Shown here: one piece after another, positions 1 to 7,648 of the stretch
Layout of the letters: every line of letters begins with the position of its first letter
How positions within the stretch are numbered: the stretch's first letter is position 1
Origin: Pseudomonas chlororaphis
GTDB taxonomy: Bacteria > Pseudomonadota > Gammaproteobacteria > Pseudomonadales > Pseudomonadaceae
Direction of reading: 5' to 3'
NCBI RefSeq assembly: GCF_000783395.1
Contig: NZ_JSFK01000003.1
Location: forward strand, 124,135-188,134
DNA length: 64,000 nt
Notes under the pieces: generated by a model
The model's input: the letters and a program-made list of their open reading frames with translations, nothing else
Databases searched by the model: none
Told to the model about the DNA's origin: nothing
Program-made: the position numbers and the translations under genes

Positions 1-375
1 GTCGGTTTTGAAGTCGACGTTTTTCGGCGCGATGAACTGCAGCTTGTTCGAGTAGTACGGGTCGGTGAAGTCGACCGCGCCTTTGCGCTCGTCGGTGATC
101 GACAGCGAGGAGATCAGGAAGTCGAACTTCTTCGCTTTCAGGGCCGGGATGATGCCGTCCCAGTCGGAAGTGACCACAGTGCACTCGACTTTCATCTTCG
201 CGCAGAGGGCGTCGCCGATGTCTTTGTCGAAGCCGACGACGTTGCCGCTGGCGTCTTTGTTGTTGAACGGCGGGTAGGCCGCTTCGATGCCCATCTTCAG
301 GGTTTCAGCCATGGCACCGGCGCTGAACGCGAGGGTGACGGCGGCGGCCAGGAAGACCTTCTTGAAATTCTGCAT
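1..375 (-). CDS. Basic amino-acid ABC transporter periplasmic binding protein (partial, 3' end outside window)
   Basis: The first 125 codons of an extracellular solute-binding protein are visible; the C-terminus lies beyond the window edge. It begins MQNFKKVFLAAAVTLAFSAG, a cleavable signal peptide probably cut after AMA. The mature start (ETLKMGIEAAYPPFN) and the stretch DFLISSLSITDERK are typical of the HisJ/ArgT lysine-arginine-ornithine-histidine binders. The gene lies 13 bases downstream of an ATP-binding subunit on the same strand, so both belong to one importer operon. The substrate is inferred from family resemblance only. The start codon at 375 is chosen because it opens directly on the signal peptide. 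Confidence 0.9.
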   Translation of the reverse strand, partial: MQNFKKVFLAAAVTLAFSAGAMAETLKMGIEAAYPPFNNKDASGNVVGFDKDIGDALCAKMKVECTVVTSDWDGIIPALKAKKFDFLISSLSITDERKGAVDFTDPYYSNKLQFIAPKNVDFKTD

Positions 376-388
376 GCATGTTGCTCCG

Positions 389-1162
389 TTAGCGGTTGCT
401 GGACATGAATTGTTTGCAGCGCGCCGAAAGCGGGTTTTCGAACACCTGCTGAGGCGATCCTTGCTCTTCTATAAGGCCTTGGTGAAGGAACACCACTTCG
501 CTGGAGACTTGACGGGCGAAACCCATTTCGTGGGTCACAAGCAGCATGGTGCGGCCTTCTTCGGCCAATGCGCGGATGACACTAAGTACTTCCTGAACCA
601 TTTCCGGGTCAAGCGCCGAGGTGGGTTCGTCGAACAGGATCACCTTCGGTTGCATCGCCAGCGTGCGGGCAATCGCTGCGCGTTGTTGCTGGCCACCGGA
701 CAATTGCGCCGGGTAGGCGTGGCGCTTGTCGGCGATGCCGACCTTGGCCAGCAGCGCTTCGGCGACTTCGATCGCTTCTGCTTTGCTCTGGCCGAGCACG
801 CGCCGCGGTGCCTCGATGATGTTGTCGAGGATGCTCATGTGAGGCCACAGATTAAAGTTTTGAAACACAAAACCAATCTCGGAGCGCAGGCGGTTGATCT
901 GTTTGCCATCGGCGGCAACCAGTTCGCCATTTTTGGCGGCCTTGAGCTTGAGTTCTTCACCGGCCACCAGAATCTGGCCTTGGTGCGGGTTCTCCAACAG
1001 GTTGATGCAACGCAGGAACGTGGACTTGCCGGAACCGGAGGAACCGAGGATCGAGATCACATCGCCGTCGCGGGCGGTCAGCGAGATGCCTTTGAGCACC
1101 TCCAGCTGTCCGTAGCGTTTGTGCAGGTTGCGGATTTCAAGCGCGGGCGTGGCCTCAGCCAT
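389..1162 (-). CDS. Polar amino-acid ABC transporter ATP-binding subunit (HisP/ArtP type)
   Basis: A 257-residue ATPase that powers uptake of basic or polar amino acids at the inner membrane. It has a complete nucleotide-binding domain: Walker A GSSGSGKST near residue 40, Q-loop region FVFQNFNLWPH near 100, signature LSGGQQQR at 154-161, Walker B VILFDEP at 174-180, D-loop SALDPE, and the switch histidine in VTHEM at 211. Length and the VTHEMGFARQVS stretch match the HisP/GlnQ/ArtP subfamily. The binding-protein gene follows 13 bases downstream. The permease genes are not upstream, so they presumably follow the binding protein outside the window. Confidence 0.95.
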   Translation of the reverse strand: MAEATPALEIRNLHKRYGQLEVLKGISLTARDGDVISILGSSGSGKSTFLRCINLLENPHQGQILVAGEELKLKAAKNGELVAADGKQINRLRSEIGFVFQNFNLWPHMSILDNIIEAPRRVLGQSKAEAIEVAEALLAKVGIADKRHAYPAQLSGGQQQRAAIARTLAMQPKVILFDEPTSALDPEMVQEVLSVIRALAEEGRTMLLVTHEMGFARQVSSEVVFLHQGLIEEQGSPQQVFENPLSARCKQFMSSNR

Positions 1163-1716
1163 GTGCGTTCCTCATATATGTTGCGCTCCTGCTGTTGGAT
1201 GGCCTTCCTGGCGAGGCGGCCAAGCTAGCATAGCGTTTCAATGGCAGCCAACAGCGCTACGAGCGGTTAACGGGTGGCATGTGGCAGGTTGTCGCATCGG
1301 CACAGCAGACTGTCGCCCCATCAACAACCGAACGGGTGTTTGATCGTGCAAACCCGTGGGTGTCGCGTAAAAAAAGGCGCGATGTTGCCAGCTTTGGCGG
1401 GGTGTTGGAAGCGCTATCCGGCCGATCGTTCCTGATTCGCCCTTTTATTGTGCATCCCACACTTTTTCAGTGTGTTTCTGGTGCGCTGTTTCGTTTGAAA
1501 AGTGAGTCGCAGGGTAACGCTCTGGCGGATTGCCATTAAATCCAAGGACTTGCGATGACTGTCCGGTCGCGCGCAAAGCCGCGGCACAGAAGAGTTTGAA
1601 ACATTTTGGCGCAAAACTTGCGTGCAGAATAAGGAACGCCCCGTTGGTTTCTTTTTACGAGAAAGAAAATGCCAGACGGGCCGGACGCAATCGCTTTCCT
1701 CGCAAAGGTAGTTTCG
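1163..1716. other. Intergenic regulatory region between the ABC operon and gabP
   Basis: A 554-base divergent intergenic stretch with no convincing gene. It holds the sigma-54 promoter listed separately and a short palindrome, CACAC at 1458-1462 and GTGTG at 1470-1474, about 140 bases upstream of that promoter. This could be an activator or integration-factor site. No clear sigma-70 promoter was identified for the leftward ABC operon. Open frames here read through low-complexity or anti-sense composition and look spurious. Confidence 0.5.
1607..1621 (+). promoter_or_regulatory. Sigma-54 (RpoN) promoter upstream of gabP
   Basis: TGGCGCAAAACTTGC matches the -24/-12 sigma-54 consensus TGGCAC-N5-TTGC, with GG and GC at the correct spacing. 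Transcription would start near 1633, leaving a leader of roughly 85 bases before the permease start at 1717. A sigma-54 promoter fits nitrogen-controlled uptake of GABA-type nitrogen sources. The activator is not known from this sequence. Confidence 0.75.
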
Positions 1717-3108
1717 ATGAGCAGTACCCCAAGCTCCAATGGCCTCGAACAGGGGCTCAAACCGCGTCATGTGACCATGTTGTCGATCGCCGGTGTAATC
1801 GGCGCCGGTCTGTTCGTTGGCTCCGGCCACGCCATCGCTGCCGCCGGCCCTGCCGTGCTGCTGGCCTACGCTGCCGCCGGTACCCTGGTGGTTTTAGTGA
1901 TGCGCATGCTCGGCGAAATGGCCGTTGCCTCGCCGGACACTGGCTCCTTCTCGACGTACGCCGACCGTGCCATCGGGCACTGGGCCGGTTTCACCATCGG
2001 TTGGCTGTACTGGTGGTTCTGGGTCTTGGTGATTCCACTGGAAGCCAACGCCGCCGCAACCATTCTCCATGCATGGTTCCCTGATGTCGGCATCTGGGCG
2101 TTCGCACTGGTCATCACCCTGTTGTTGACCGTCACCAACCTGTTCAGCGTAAAGAATTACGGCGAGTTCGAATTCTGGTTTGCCCTGATCAAAGTGCTGG
2201 CGATCATCGGCTTTATCATCCTTGGCCTTGCGGCGATCTTCGGCTTCCTGCCGAACAGCCAGGTCAGCGGCGTTTCGCACCTGTTCGACAGCGGCGGCTT
2301 CCTGCCCAACGGCATGGGCGCGGTGTTGGGCGCAATCCTGACCACCATGTTCTCTTTCATGGGGACCGAGATCGTGACCATCGCGGCCGCGGAATCGAAG
2401 AACCCGGGCAAGCAGATCTCCAAGGCCACCAACTCGGTGATCTGGCGTATCGGCCTGTTCTACCTCGTGTCGATCTTCATCGTTGTGGCTCTGGTGCCAT
2501 GGAACGATCCTACGCTGGCCAACCTCGGTTCCTACCAGACCGTGCTTGAGCGCATGGGCATTCCTAACGCGAAAATGATCGTCGACATCGTGGTGCTGGT
2601 CGCGGTAACCAGCTGCCTGAACTCGGCGCTGTACACCTCGTCGCGCATGCTCTTCTCCCTCGGCAAGCGTGGTGATGCACCGGCCATGGCGACACGGGTG
2701 AACAAAAGCGGCACGCCTTACTGGGCGGTGATGCTGTCCACCGGTGCCGCGTTCCTGTGCACCTTCGCCAACTACGTGGCACCGGCCGCAGTGTTCGAAT
2801 TCCTGCTGGCCAGTTCCGGCGCCATCGCCCTGCTGGTGTACCTGGTGATCGCGTTCTCGCAACTGCGCATGCGTAAACAACGCATAGCACGCGGCGAGAA
2901 AATCGTCTTCAGCATGTGGCTGTTCCCAGGCCTGACCTACGCGGTGATCATCTTCATCGTTGCGGCGCTGACCATCATGTTGTTCCAGGAAGCGCATCGC
3001 GTGGAAATCCTCGCGACTGGCCTGCTGAGCCTGATGGTAGTGGCTGCCGGTCTGCTGGTAGCACGTCGTCGGAAGCTGGAAAAACGTGGCGCGGTGGTGT
3101 TGAACTGA
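1717..3108 (+). CDS. gabP: GABA permease-type amino-acid transporter (APC superfamily)
   Basis: A 463-residue inner-membrane amino-acid:proton symporter of the AAT family, with about twelve hydrophobic segments. The N-terminal LKPRHVTMLSIAGVIGAGLF and the early GSGHAIAAAGPA segment are characteristic of the GabP/AroP/ProY group, and overall similarity recalls Pseudomonas GABA permeases. I prefer the ATG at 1717 (MSSTPSSNG) with AAAGG upstream. An in-frame ATG at 1669 would add 16 residues not usual in the family. The gene stands alone between a sigma-54 promoter and a strong terminator. GABA is the likeliest substrate, but other amino acids cannot be excluded. Confidence 0.88.
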   Translation: MSSTPSSNGLEQGLKPRHVTMLSIAGVIGAGLFVGSGHAIAAAGPAVLLAYAAAGTLVVLVMRMLGEMAVASPDTGSFSTYADRAIGHWAGFTIGWLYWWFWVLVIPLEANAAATILHAWFPDVGIWAFALVITLLLTVTNLFSVKNYGEFEFWFALIKVLAIIGFIILGLAAIFGFLPNSQVSGVSHLFDSGGFLPNGMGAVLGAILTTMFSFMGTEIVTIAAAESKNPGKQISKATNSVIWRIGLFYLVSIFIVVALVPWNDPTLANLGSYQTVLERMGIPNAKMIVDIVVLVAVTSCLNSALYTSSRMLFSLGKRGDAPAMATRVNKSGTPYWAVMLSTGAAFLCTFANYVAPAAVFEFLLASSGAIALLVYLVIAFSQLRMRKQRIARGEKIVFSMWLFPGLTYAVIIFIVAALTIMLFQEAHRVEILATGLLSLMVVAAGLLVARRRKLEKRGAVVLN

Positions 3109-3125
3109 TCCGCAACGCGTAATGC

Positions 3126-3166
3126 AAAACGGCCGCTGTCAGTGATGACGAGCGGCCGTTTTTGTT
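3126..3166 (+). terminator. Rho-independent terminator after gabP
   Basis: A 10-base stem AACGGCCGCT (3128-3137) pairs with AGCGGCCGTT (3151-3160), followed by a T-rich tract. It lies 20 bases past the permease stop. A preceding A-run lets it also serve the convergent gene that ends at 3179. Confidence 0.85.
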
Positions 3167-3178
3167 TGTGAGCGGGGT

Positions 3179-3631
3179 TTATTCGCTCTTGTCTTCCTGT
3201 GCTTCCACCGACTTGCCATAAGCATCCAGCGCAATCCCGAAATCGGTGATGAACTGTGGCTCGCTCAGCCAGGCTTGGGCCTCTTCGATCGTTGCGCCTT
3301 CGGCCCACATGCGGTAGTCGATCAACATGTCGGCGGCCAGGTGAGTGGCGGCCATGCCTTCATTGTCGGCGTTTTCCATGTCCAGCAGCTCTGGATGGTC
3401 AACGATGACGAACGCCAGTTCGCGCAGCAGGGTCAGCAGCATTTCGTTGCGGCTGATGGCTTCGGCGTCGCGCATTTTGCTGAACATCGCCAGGGTGTAT
3501 TCCGGGATCGGCTCGGCGAGGTGGTCGAGGTCTTCGTCCTGTTCCAGCGGCTTGCGGCCGACCATACGGATTTGCTTGGCTTTGGCCTTGGCGCGTTTGG
3601 CGCGTTTCTGTTGCTTGTTCAGGGATGCCAT
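3179..3631 (-). CDS. Hypothetical protein, second member of a tandem paralogous pair
   Basis: A 150-residue protein of unknown function. The first 20 residues, MASLNKQQKRAKRAKAKAKQ, are strongly basic and Ala/Lys-rich and would be an extended helix able to bind nucleic acid. The remainder is acidic and helical, with conserved-looking stretches MFSKMRDAEAISRNEMLLTL and AWLSEPQFITDF. It is a diverged paralogue of the gene immediately upstream on the same strand: same basic N-terminus, same (K)MxDAExIS and C-terminal 'AW-SP/EP-F--D' pattern. Six bases separate the two, so they are probably co-transcribed. No signal peptide or membrane segment is seen. Confidence 0.8.
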   Translation of the reverse strand: MASLNKQQKRAKRAKAKAKQIRMVGRKPLEQDEDLDHLAEPIPEYTLAMFSKMRDAEAISRNEMLLTLLRELAFVIVDHPELLDMENADNEGMAATHLAADMLIDYRMWAEGATIEEAQAWLSEPQFITDFGIALDAYGKSVEAQEDKSE

Positions 3632-3637
3632 GGGAAC

Positions 3638-4051
3638 TCAGTTCTTCTGTTGGGTTTGCGCGGCGATCGCGTCGGACGCCGCCACATAGTCGGCCTGGAA
3701 GGCCGGGGATTCGATCCATGCCAGCGCGCCGGCCTCGTCGGTTTCCTGCGACCACTGGCGATACTCGATCAGCGCGGCGAGGATGAAATCCATCGCGCCT
3801 TCTTCGCCTTCCTGTTCGTAGACCAGCTCCAGCAGCGGGTCTTCGAGGAACGCGGTGCACAGCGCTTGCTGGCTGATCTTCTCGGCGTCGATCATTTTCT
3901 TGAACAGCTCGGTCAGGTCCACCGATTCGAAGTCGATGCGATCGTCGTTCGGGTCCAGCTCGACCGGCGCCTCGGCGCGTTTGGTGCGGTTCTGCTTGGC
4001 CTTGGCTTTGGCCCGGGTGGCGCGTTTTTGCTGCTTGTTGGCGGAGGCCAT
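3638..4051 (-). CDS. Hypothetical protein, first member of a tandem paralogous pair
   Basis: A 137-residue protein with the same architecture as its downstream neighbour. It has a basic KQQKRATRAKAKAKQ N-terminus, an acidic linker, then helices carrying LFKKMIDAEKISQQALC and ALAWIESPAFQADYVAASD. The frame is open further upstream to 4159. The ATG at 4051 is chosen because MASANKQQKRA aligns with the first residues of the paralogue (MASLNKQQKRA). No known domain is recognised. The conserved basic tail suggests an RNA- or DNA-associated role, but this is inference only. Confidence 0.8.
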   Translation of the reverse strand: MASANKQQKRATRAKAKAKQNRTKRAEAPVELDPNDDRIDFESVDLTELFKKMIDAEKISQQALCTAFLEDPLLELVYEQEGEEGAMDFILAALIEYRQWSQETDEAGALAWIESPAFQADYVAASDAIAAQTQQKN

Positions 4052-4080
4052 TATGTGTTCCGTCGTGCGTTGAGAGGGGC

Positions 4081-5055
4081 TCAGCTGTGCGGCACTTGCC
4101 GCCCGGGTGTGTCGGGGGCCAGTGCGCCGGTTTGTAGCCAGGTCAGAGCGATGGGCCATAGTGTGGCTTGGTATGCGCTGCGAAAAAAGGCGAAATGTCC
4201 GACTTGTTGTTCGCCGATGTCCTGCGGCTCGATGCGCAAGTGAATTTTTGTAGCGTTACCGAGGTAGTCGAGCAGGCGTTCGATGGCTGGAATGGTGCCG
4301 TAGGGATCGTCGCTGATGCTGATCGCCAGTGTCTGTGCGCGGACGTTGGCGAAGGGCAGGGCGCCGCTCTTTTTCATCAGCGCGCGACCACTGGGGCGCT
4401 GTTCGTAACGCGCTGCAGGCGTGCTCCAGTCGCGCACTACACCGGCCGGCGTATCTTCCAGCCAGGCAAGACGTTTGCCCGGGAAGTAACCGCAGACCAG
4501 CGTCAGCAGCGGCATCAACACATGCCATTTGCCGAACATGCGCCAGCGCTGTTCGGGGGCGTAATCGCGCCAATAGGCGAACTGCGCACCGACGGTGACC
4601 AGCCGTCGGATAACCTGACCCGACTCACCGAGGCCAGCGGCGCAGCCACCAAAACTGTGGCCGACCACATCGATCGGCTGACCGGGAAACTCCCGTTGTG
4701 CGCGTTTGAGCATCGCTTCGAAATCCTGCGAGCCCCAATCTGTCCACGAGGCCTCAAGGCCTTTCATTGAGTCGGGTCTAGATTCGCCGATGCCACGGTA
4801 GTCGAAGATGATCACGTCGAAACCATTGGCGAACAGATAGGCCGCGAAACGCGAGTAGTGGCGACAGCGCACTGACGTGGCGGCGTTGATGATCACCACC
4901 GGGCGCTGAAGGTCGGGCAGGGCATGACGCCAGGTGAAACCGCCAAGGACAAAACCGTCGGCGGCTGTTTCCTTGAAGGGTTCACTTTGCAGCTCGGCAG
5001 CCAATGGCGGCTTTCGCTGCACGGCTGGCAATGGGGGCGTGTCCTGACAGCTCAT
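4081..5055 (-). CDS. Alpha/beta-fold hydrolase
   Basis: A 324-residue cytoplasmic serine hydrolase. The nucleophile elbow GHSFGG puts the catalytic serine near residue 134. A histidine in VGHFAFF near 287 and an aspartate around the SISDDPYG segment complete a plausible triad. The early part has the fold's YSRFAAYLFANGFDVIIFDYRG pattern (quoted in pieces: FANGFDVIIFDYRGIGESR). The ATG at 5055 is preferred over the longer open frame from 5112 because GAAGG lies about ten bases upstream of it. Substrate is unknown; the sequence resembles uncharacterised YheT/lysophospholipase-like hydrolases. It lies just upstream of the paralogous pair on the same strand. Confidence 0.85.
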   Translation of the reverse strand: MSCQDTPPLPAVQRKPPLAAELQSEPFKETAADGFVLGGFTWRHALPDLQRPVVIINAATSVRCRHYSRFAAYLFANGFDVIIFDYRGIGESRPDSMKGLEASWTDWGSQDFEAMLKRAQREFPGQPIDVVGHSFGGCAAGLGESGQVIRRLVTVGAQFAYWRDYAPEQRWRMFGKWHVLMPLLTLVCGYFPGKRLAWLEDTPAGVVRDWSTPAARYEQRPSGRALMKKSGALPFANVRAQTLAISISDDPYGTIPAIERLLDYLGNATKIHLRIEPQDIGEQQVGHFAFFRSAYQATLWPIALTWLQTGALAPDTPGRQVPHS

Positions 5056-5122
5056 GGCGCTCGACCTTCGCGGGTAGCTGCCAACAATAGTCTCAGCGCA
5101 TCCAGCGGACAATCCGCAGCGC

Positions 5123-6181
5123 TTATTCAGTGGACTCGGTGAGCAAGCGTTCCTCGATCAATGCTTGCTCTCTTTGCAGCTCCGCTCGCAGTTCTTCCAC
5201 ACTTGGCAGCACCGTTTTATAGCTGCTGGCAAACAGTTGCTCACTGCCTTTGAGTATTGAGTAGCGCGCGACGGCCTCGTTGTCCTGTGAACACAGAATG
5301 ATCCCGACAGTGGGTTTGTCGCCTTCACTGCGTTTGAGTTCGTCGTACATGCGCACGTACATGTCCATCTGTCCGACATCACGCGCACTGAGCTGGCCGC
5401 GTTTGAGATCAATGATCACGAAGCATTTGAGCAGGTAGTTGTAAAACACCAGATCGATGTACAGATCCGAGCCACCGGCGCTGATGCGTTGTTGTCGAGC
5501 GACAAAGGAAAACCCTTTGCCCAGTTCAAGCAGAAAGCTCTGCAGGTGATCAATGAGTGCTTGTTCAAGCCCCGTTTCGTTAACCTTGCCCGGAGACGGC
5601 AAGCCTAGAAACTCGAGAATCACGGGGTCGCGGATGAACTCTCGGGGATTGCAGTTCATCGCTGCGATGTTGGTCGTGGCTTCCTCAGTTACACCCGCCT
5701 TGTCTTGACTCATCAGCAGGCGCTCGTAGTAGAGCGTATTGATCTGGCGATCCAGAGCGCGGCTTGACCAGTTGAGGGTGGCGCATTCGTCCATATACCA
5801 TTGGCGAGCCTTTTCACTTTCAACCCTGAGTAGCCGGCGATAGTGCGTCCAGCTCAATTCGTGACGCAGTGCGTCACGAATTGGAAATGCTTGATAGAAC
5901 AGACGCATGTAACGAAGGTTCGAGGCGTCAAAGCCTTTTCCAAACTGCGCCGTCAACTCTTTCGCCAGTGTCGCCAGTAATCGTTGGCCATACCCCGCTC
6001 GCCGGGCGCCGTCCTGTTCAAACTCAACAATATGCCGGCCAATCTGCCAACAGGTCTGAACCTGAATCGTATCGACCACACGCAGCACTTTTTGCCGTGC
6101 CTGACGTATCAGTTCGCCAAGATCGCCCAGCAATGAATCGATTTTCGGGTCTTGCAGGTCAGCAGGTTTCAGCTGGCTCAT
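5123..6181 (-). CDS. YhcG-family (DUF1016) PDDEXK nuclease domain protein
   Basis: A 352-residue protein with the YhcG architecture. An N-terminal helical DUF1016 domain (GELIRQARQKVLRVVD, SWTHYRRLLRVE) is followed by a C-terminal PD-(D/E)XK-like nuclease core. The likely active-site strand pair is DLYIDLVFYN and CFVIIDLKRG, about residues 235-265, with D...D-x-K acidic and lysine residues. Such proteins occur alone or with restriction-modification or mobile loci; no methylase or partner is adjacent here. The target is unknown. A standalone position between ordinary genes may mean an isolated defence or DNA-repair gene. Confidence 0.87.
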   Translation of the reverse strand: MSQLKPADLQDPKIDSLLGDLGELIRQARQKVLRVVDTIQVQTCWQIGRHIVEFEQDGARRAGYGQRLLATLAKELTAQFGKGFDASNLRYMRLFYQAFPIRDALRHELSWTHYRRLLRVESEKARQWYMDECATLNWSSRALDRQINTLYYERLLMSQDKAGVTEEATTNIAAMNCNPREFIRDPVILEFLGLPSPGKVNETGLEQALIDHLQSFLLELGKGFSFVARQQRISAGGSDLYIDLVFYNYLLKCFVIIDLKRGQLSARDVGQMDMYVRMYDELKRSEGDKPTVGIILCSQDNEAVARYSILKGSEQLFASSYKTVLPSVEELRAELQREQALIEERLLTESTE

Positions 6182-6442
6182 CGAATTTTCCGCACCATTG
6201 AAAACAGAAGCGCCAGCATGCCGAGAACCGCTTGCGAAGGATGTCGGCCGAGCCTTGGAAGCCAGCAGGAAGAGGGGATGGGTGTTGCAGGAAGTTGCTG
6301 GCCAGGGACGCTTTTGCTGGTTTTAGTCTGTAGTCCATTTCGTACACATCCCAAGTTCGAATCATTCTGAAACGTCACCCTCCCGCACTGAATCCAATAC
6401 AGGGTAACGATTGGGTTCTGTCAGGGCCCGGGAGTCGCCATC

Positions 6443-6892
6443 ATGAAACGTGTCCTTTCCTGCCTGCTGCCTGTCGTCGCGGTTGCTGCATTGTTATTTG
6501 CCGCGACGGCGCAAGCCGCCAGTCTTGAGCCTGTCGACAGCGCAGGCGTGCAAGTTCAACAGCAGCAACAAAACGGTATCAGCTATCTGGCCGGCGGGGT
6601 CGGCGAGGATGAAGCAAAAGCCATCCAGCAAACCGTCGGCTACAACCTGCACATGACCTTTTCGGTGGGCATGCAGAATGAGTACACCTGCGACGTCGAT
6701 GTGACGATTGAAAATGCTGCAGGACAAACCCTGCTGGCCCTCAATCAGACCGGTCCGTTGCTGTACGTAAAATTGCCGACTGGCAAATACACTGTGGTTG
6801 CCACACGTAAGGGAGAGGTGCGGCGCGATGTGACCGATGTTGCAAACGGTACTGCGCGCAATCTGGTGTTTCACTGGAGCGACAGCGATTAA
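6443..6892 (+). CDS. Exported protein with carboxypeptidase-regulatory-like fold
   Basis: A 149-residue protein with a clear signal peptide (MKRVLSCLLPVVAVAALLF, cut near AQA-AS), so it is periplasmic or secreted. The mature part has a beta-rich pattern, DVTIENAAGQTLLALNQTGP followed by LYVKLPTGKYTVVATRKGE. This resembles the transthyretin-like carboxypeptidase-regulatory domain, with its typical L-P-G-x-Y-x-V turn. No enzymatic motif is seen. A glutamine-rich QQQQQ run occurs near residue 40. It is probably monocistronic. Confidence 0.8.
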   Translation: MKRVLSCLLPVVAVAALLFAATAQAASLEPVDSAGVQVQQQQQNGISYLAGGVGEDEAKAIQQTVGYNLHMTFSVGMQNEYTCDVDVTIENAAGQTLLALNQTGPLLYVKLPTGKYTVVATRKGEVRRDVTDVANGTARNLVFHWSDSD

Positions 6893-6966
6893 TCACGGGT
6901 ACCAGGCGCGGAGGGCGCGGTTGATTGAGCGTACAATCGCGGCCCTCACGTTTTACGGTCAGAAGG

Positions 6967-7257
6967 ATGTTGGAATTGAAAGGGATTTTGCGTTTTGGCT
7001 CCGTGGCGAGCCTTGTTGCGCTGTTGGCCGGTTGTGGAACGATGACGGGGCGCTTGAGTGGTGCCTCGCCAGAACCTTACTACAAGGGTGTCGACGGTAA
7101 TTTACGCCTGCTCGGCGTGAGGGATGACGACGGCAAGCCAACAGCAGTCATCTGTTATTTCACGATCATTTGCCCTTTGATTACTGTCGTATCGCTACCG
7201 GTAGATGCCGCTGTGGATAGCGTTCTGTTGCCCATCGACTACGTCAACACGCTCTGA
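6967..7257 (+). CDS. YceK/YidQ-family lipoprotein
   Basis: A 96-residue predicted lipoprotein. A short signal ends in the lipobox LLAGC, with the lipidated cysteine near residue 23, followed by GTMTGR. The mature part includes YYKGVDGNLRLLG, CPLITVVSLPVDAAVDSVLL and the terminal PIDYVN, all typical of the YceK/YidQ family. The function of that family is unknown. The ATG at 6967 has AAGG just upstream; an earlier in-frame start at 6925 would add residues that break the signal peptide. It starts 74 bases after the preceding exported protein. Confidence 0.85.
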   Translation: MLELKGILRFGSVASLVALLAGCGTMTGRLSGASPEPYYKGVDGNLRLLGVRDDDGKPTAVICYFTIICPLITVVSLPVDAAVDSVLLPIDYVNTL

Positions 7258-7271
7258 AACCGCTCACCCGA

Positions 7272-7619
7272 TTATCGTCGTATGCGCTTGCCTTTGGGCT
7301 TCTCCGCCGGCTCGTGCGCTTTGCGATAAATCCATAGGCCGAACACCCCGGCCGCCAGCAGAAACACGGTTCCTATGCTTTGCGAGACAAACTCGATCCA
7401 GAACCGTCGTGGTTGCACAGCCAGGTAATAGGTGTGCTTTGGGCCACGGTTGGTGGTGGTGATGGCGCCGCTGATCCAGCTGTCGATCAGTATGTAGATC
7501 GATGCACACAGGGCGAAGGCAATCAGTACGCCGACGAGCACGGTCAGCCAAAAGGTGGTCCGGCTCTGGCGATACGGCGGCGGATGGGGCAGGGGAATGC
7601 GGGTTCTTTTCTGATTCAT
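7272..7619 (-). CDS. Small hypothetical membrane protein
   Basis: A 115-residue protein with two likely transmembrane helices, TFWLTVLVGVLIAFALCASI (about 22-42) and SIGTVFLLAAGVFGLWIY (about 80-98). The intervening periplasmic loop carries NRGPKHTYYLAVQPRRFWIE. Both termini are basic and probably cytoplasmic. No family is recognised. It ends convergently 14 bases from the YceK-like lipoprotein and lies downstream of the MocR gene on the same strand, with a 29-base gap. Confidence 0.7.
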   Translation of the reverse strand: MNQKRTRIPLPHPPPYRQSRTTFWLTVLVGVLIAFALCASIYILIDSWISGAITTTNRGPKHTYYLAVQPRRFWIEFVSQSIGTVFLLAAGVFGLWIYRKAHEPAEKPKGKRIRR

Positions 7620-7648
7620 GGAGTGTTACTGCAAACGTCCTTTTGCGC

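Noticed and set aside
1458..1474. NtrC site upstream of gabP
   Set aside because: The CACAC/GTGTG palindrome does not match TGCAC-N7-GTGCA, so only a generic palindrome is reported.
1894..2997. Long minus-strand open frame across gabP
   Set aside because: It is the antisense shadow of a clear permease gene. Its translation is charged, His/Gln/Arg-rich and family-less, as expected of antisense frames in GC-rich DNA.
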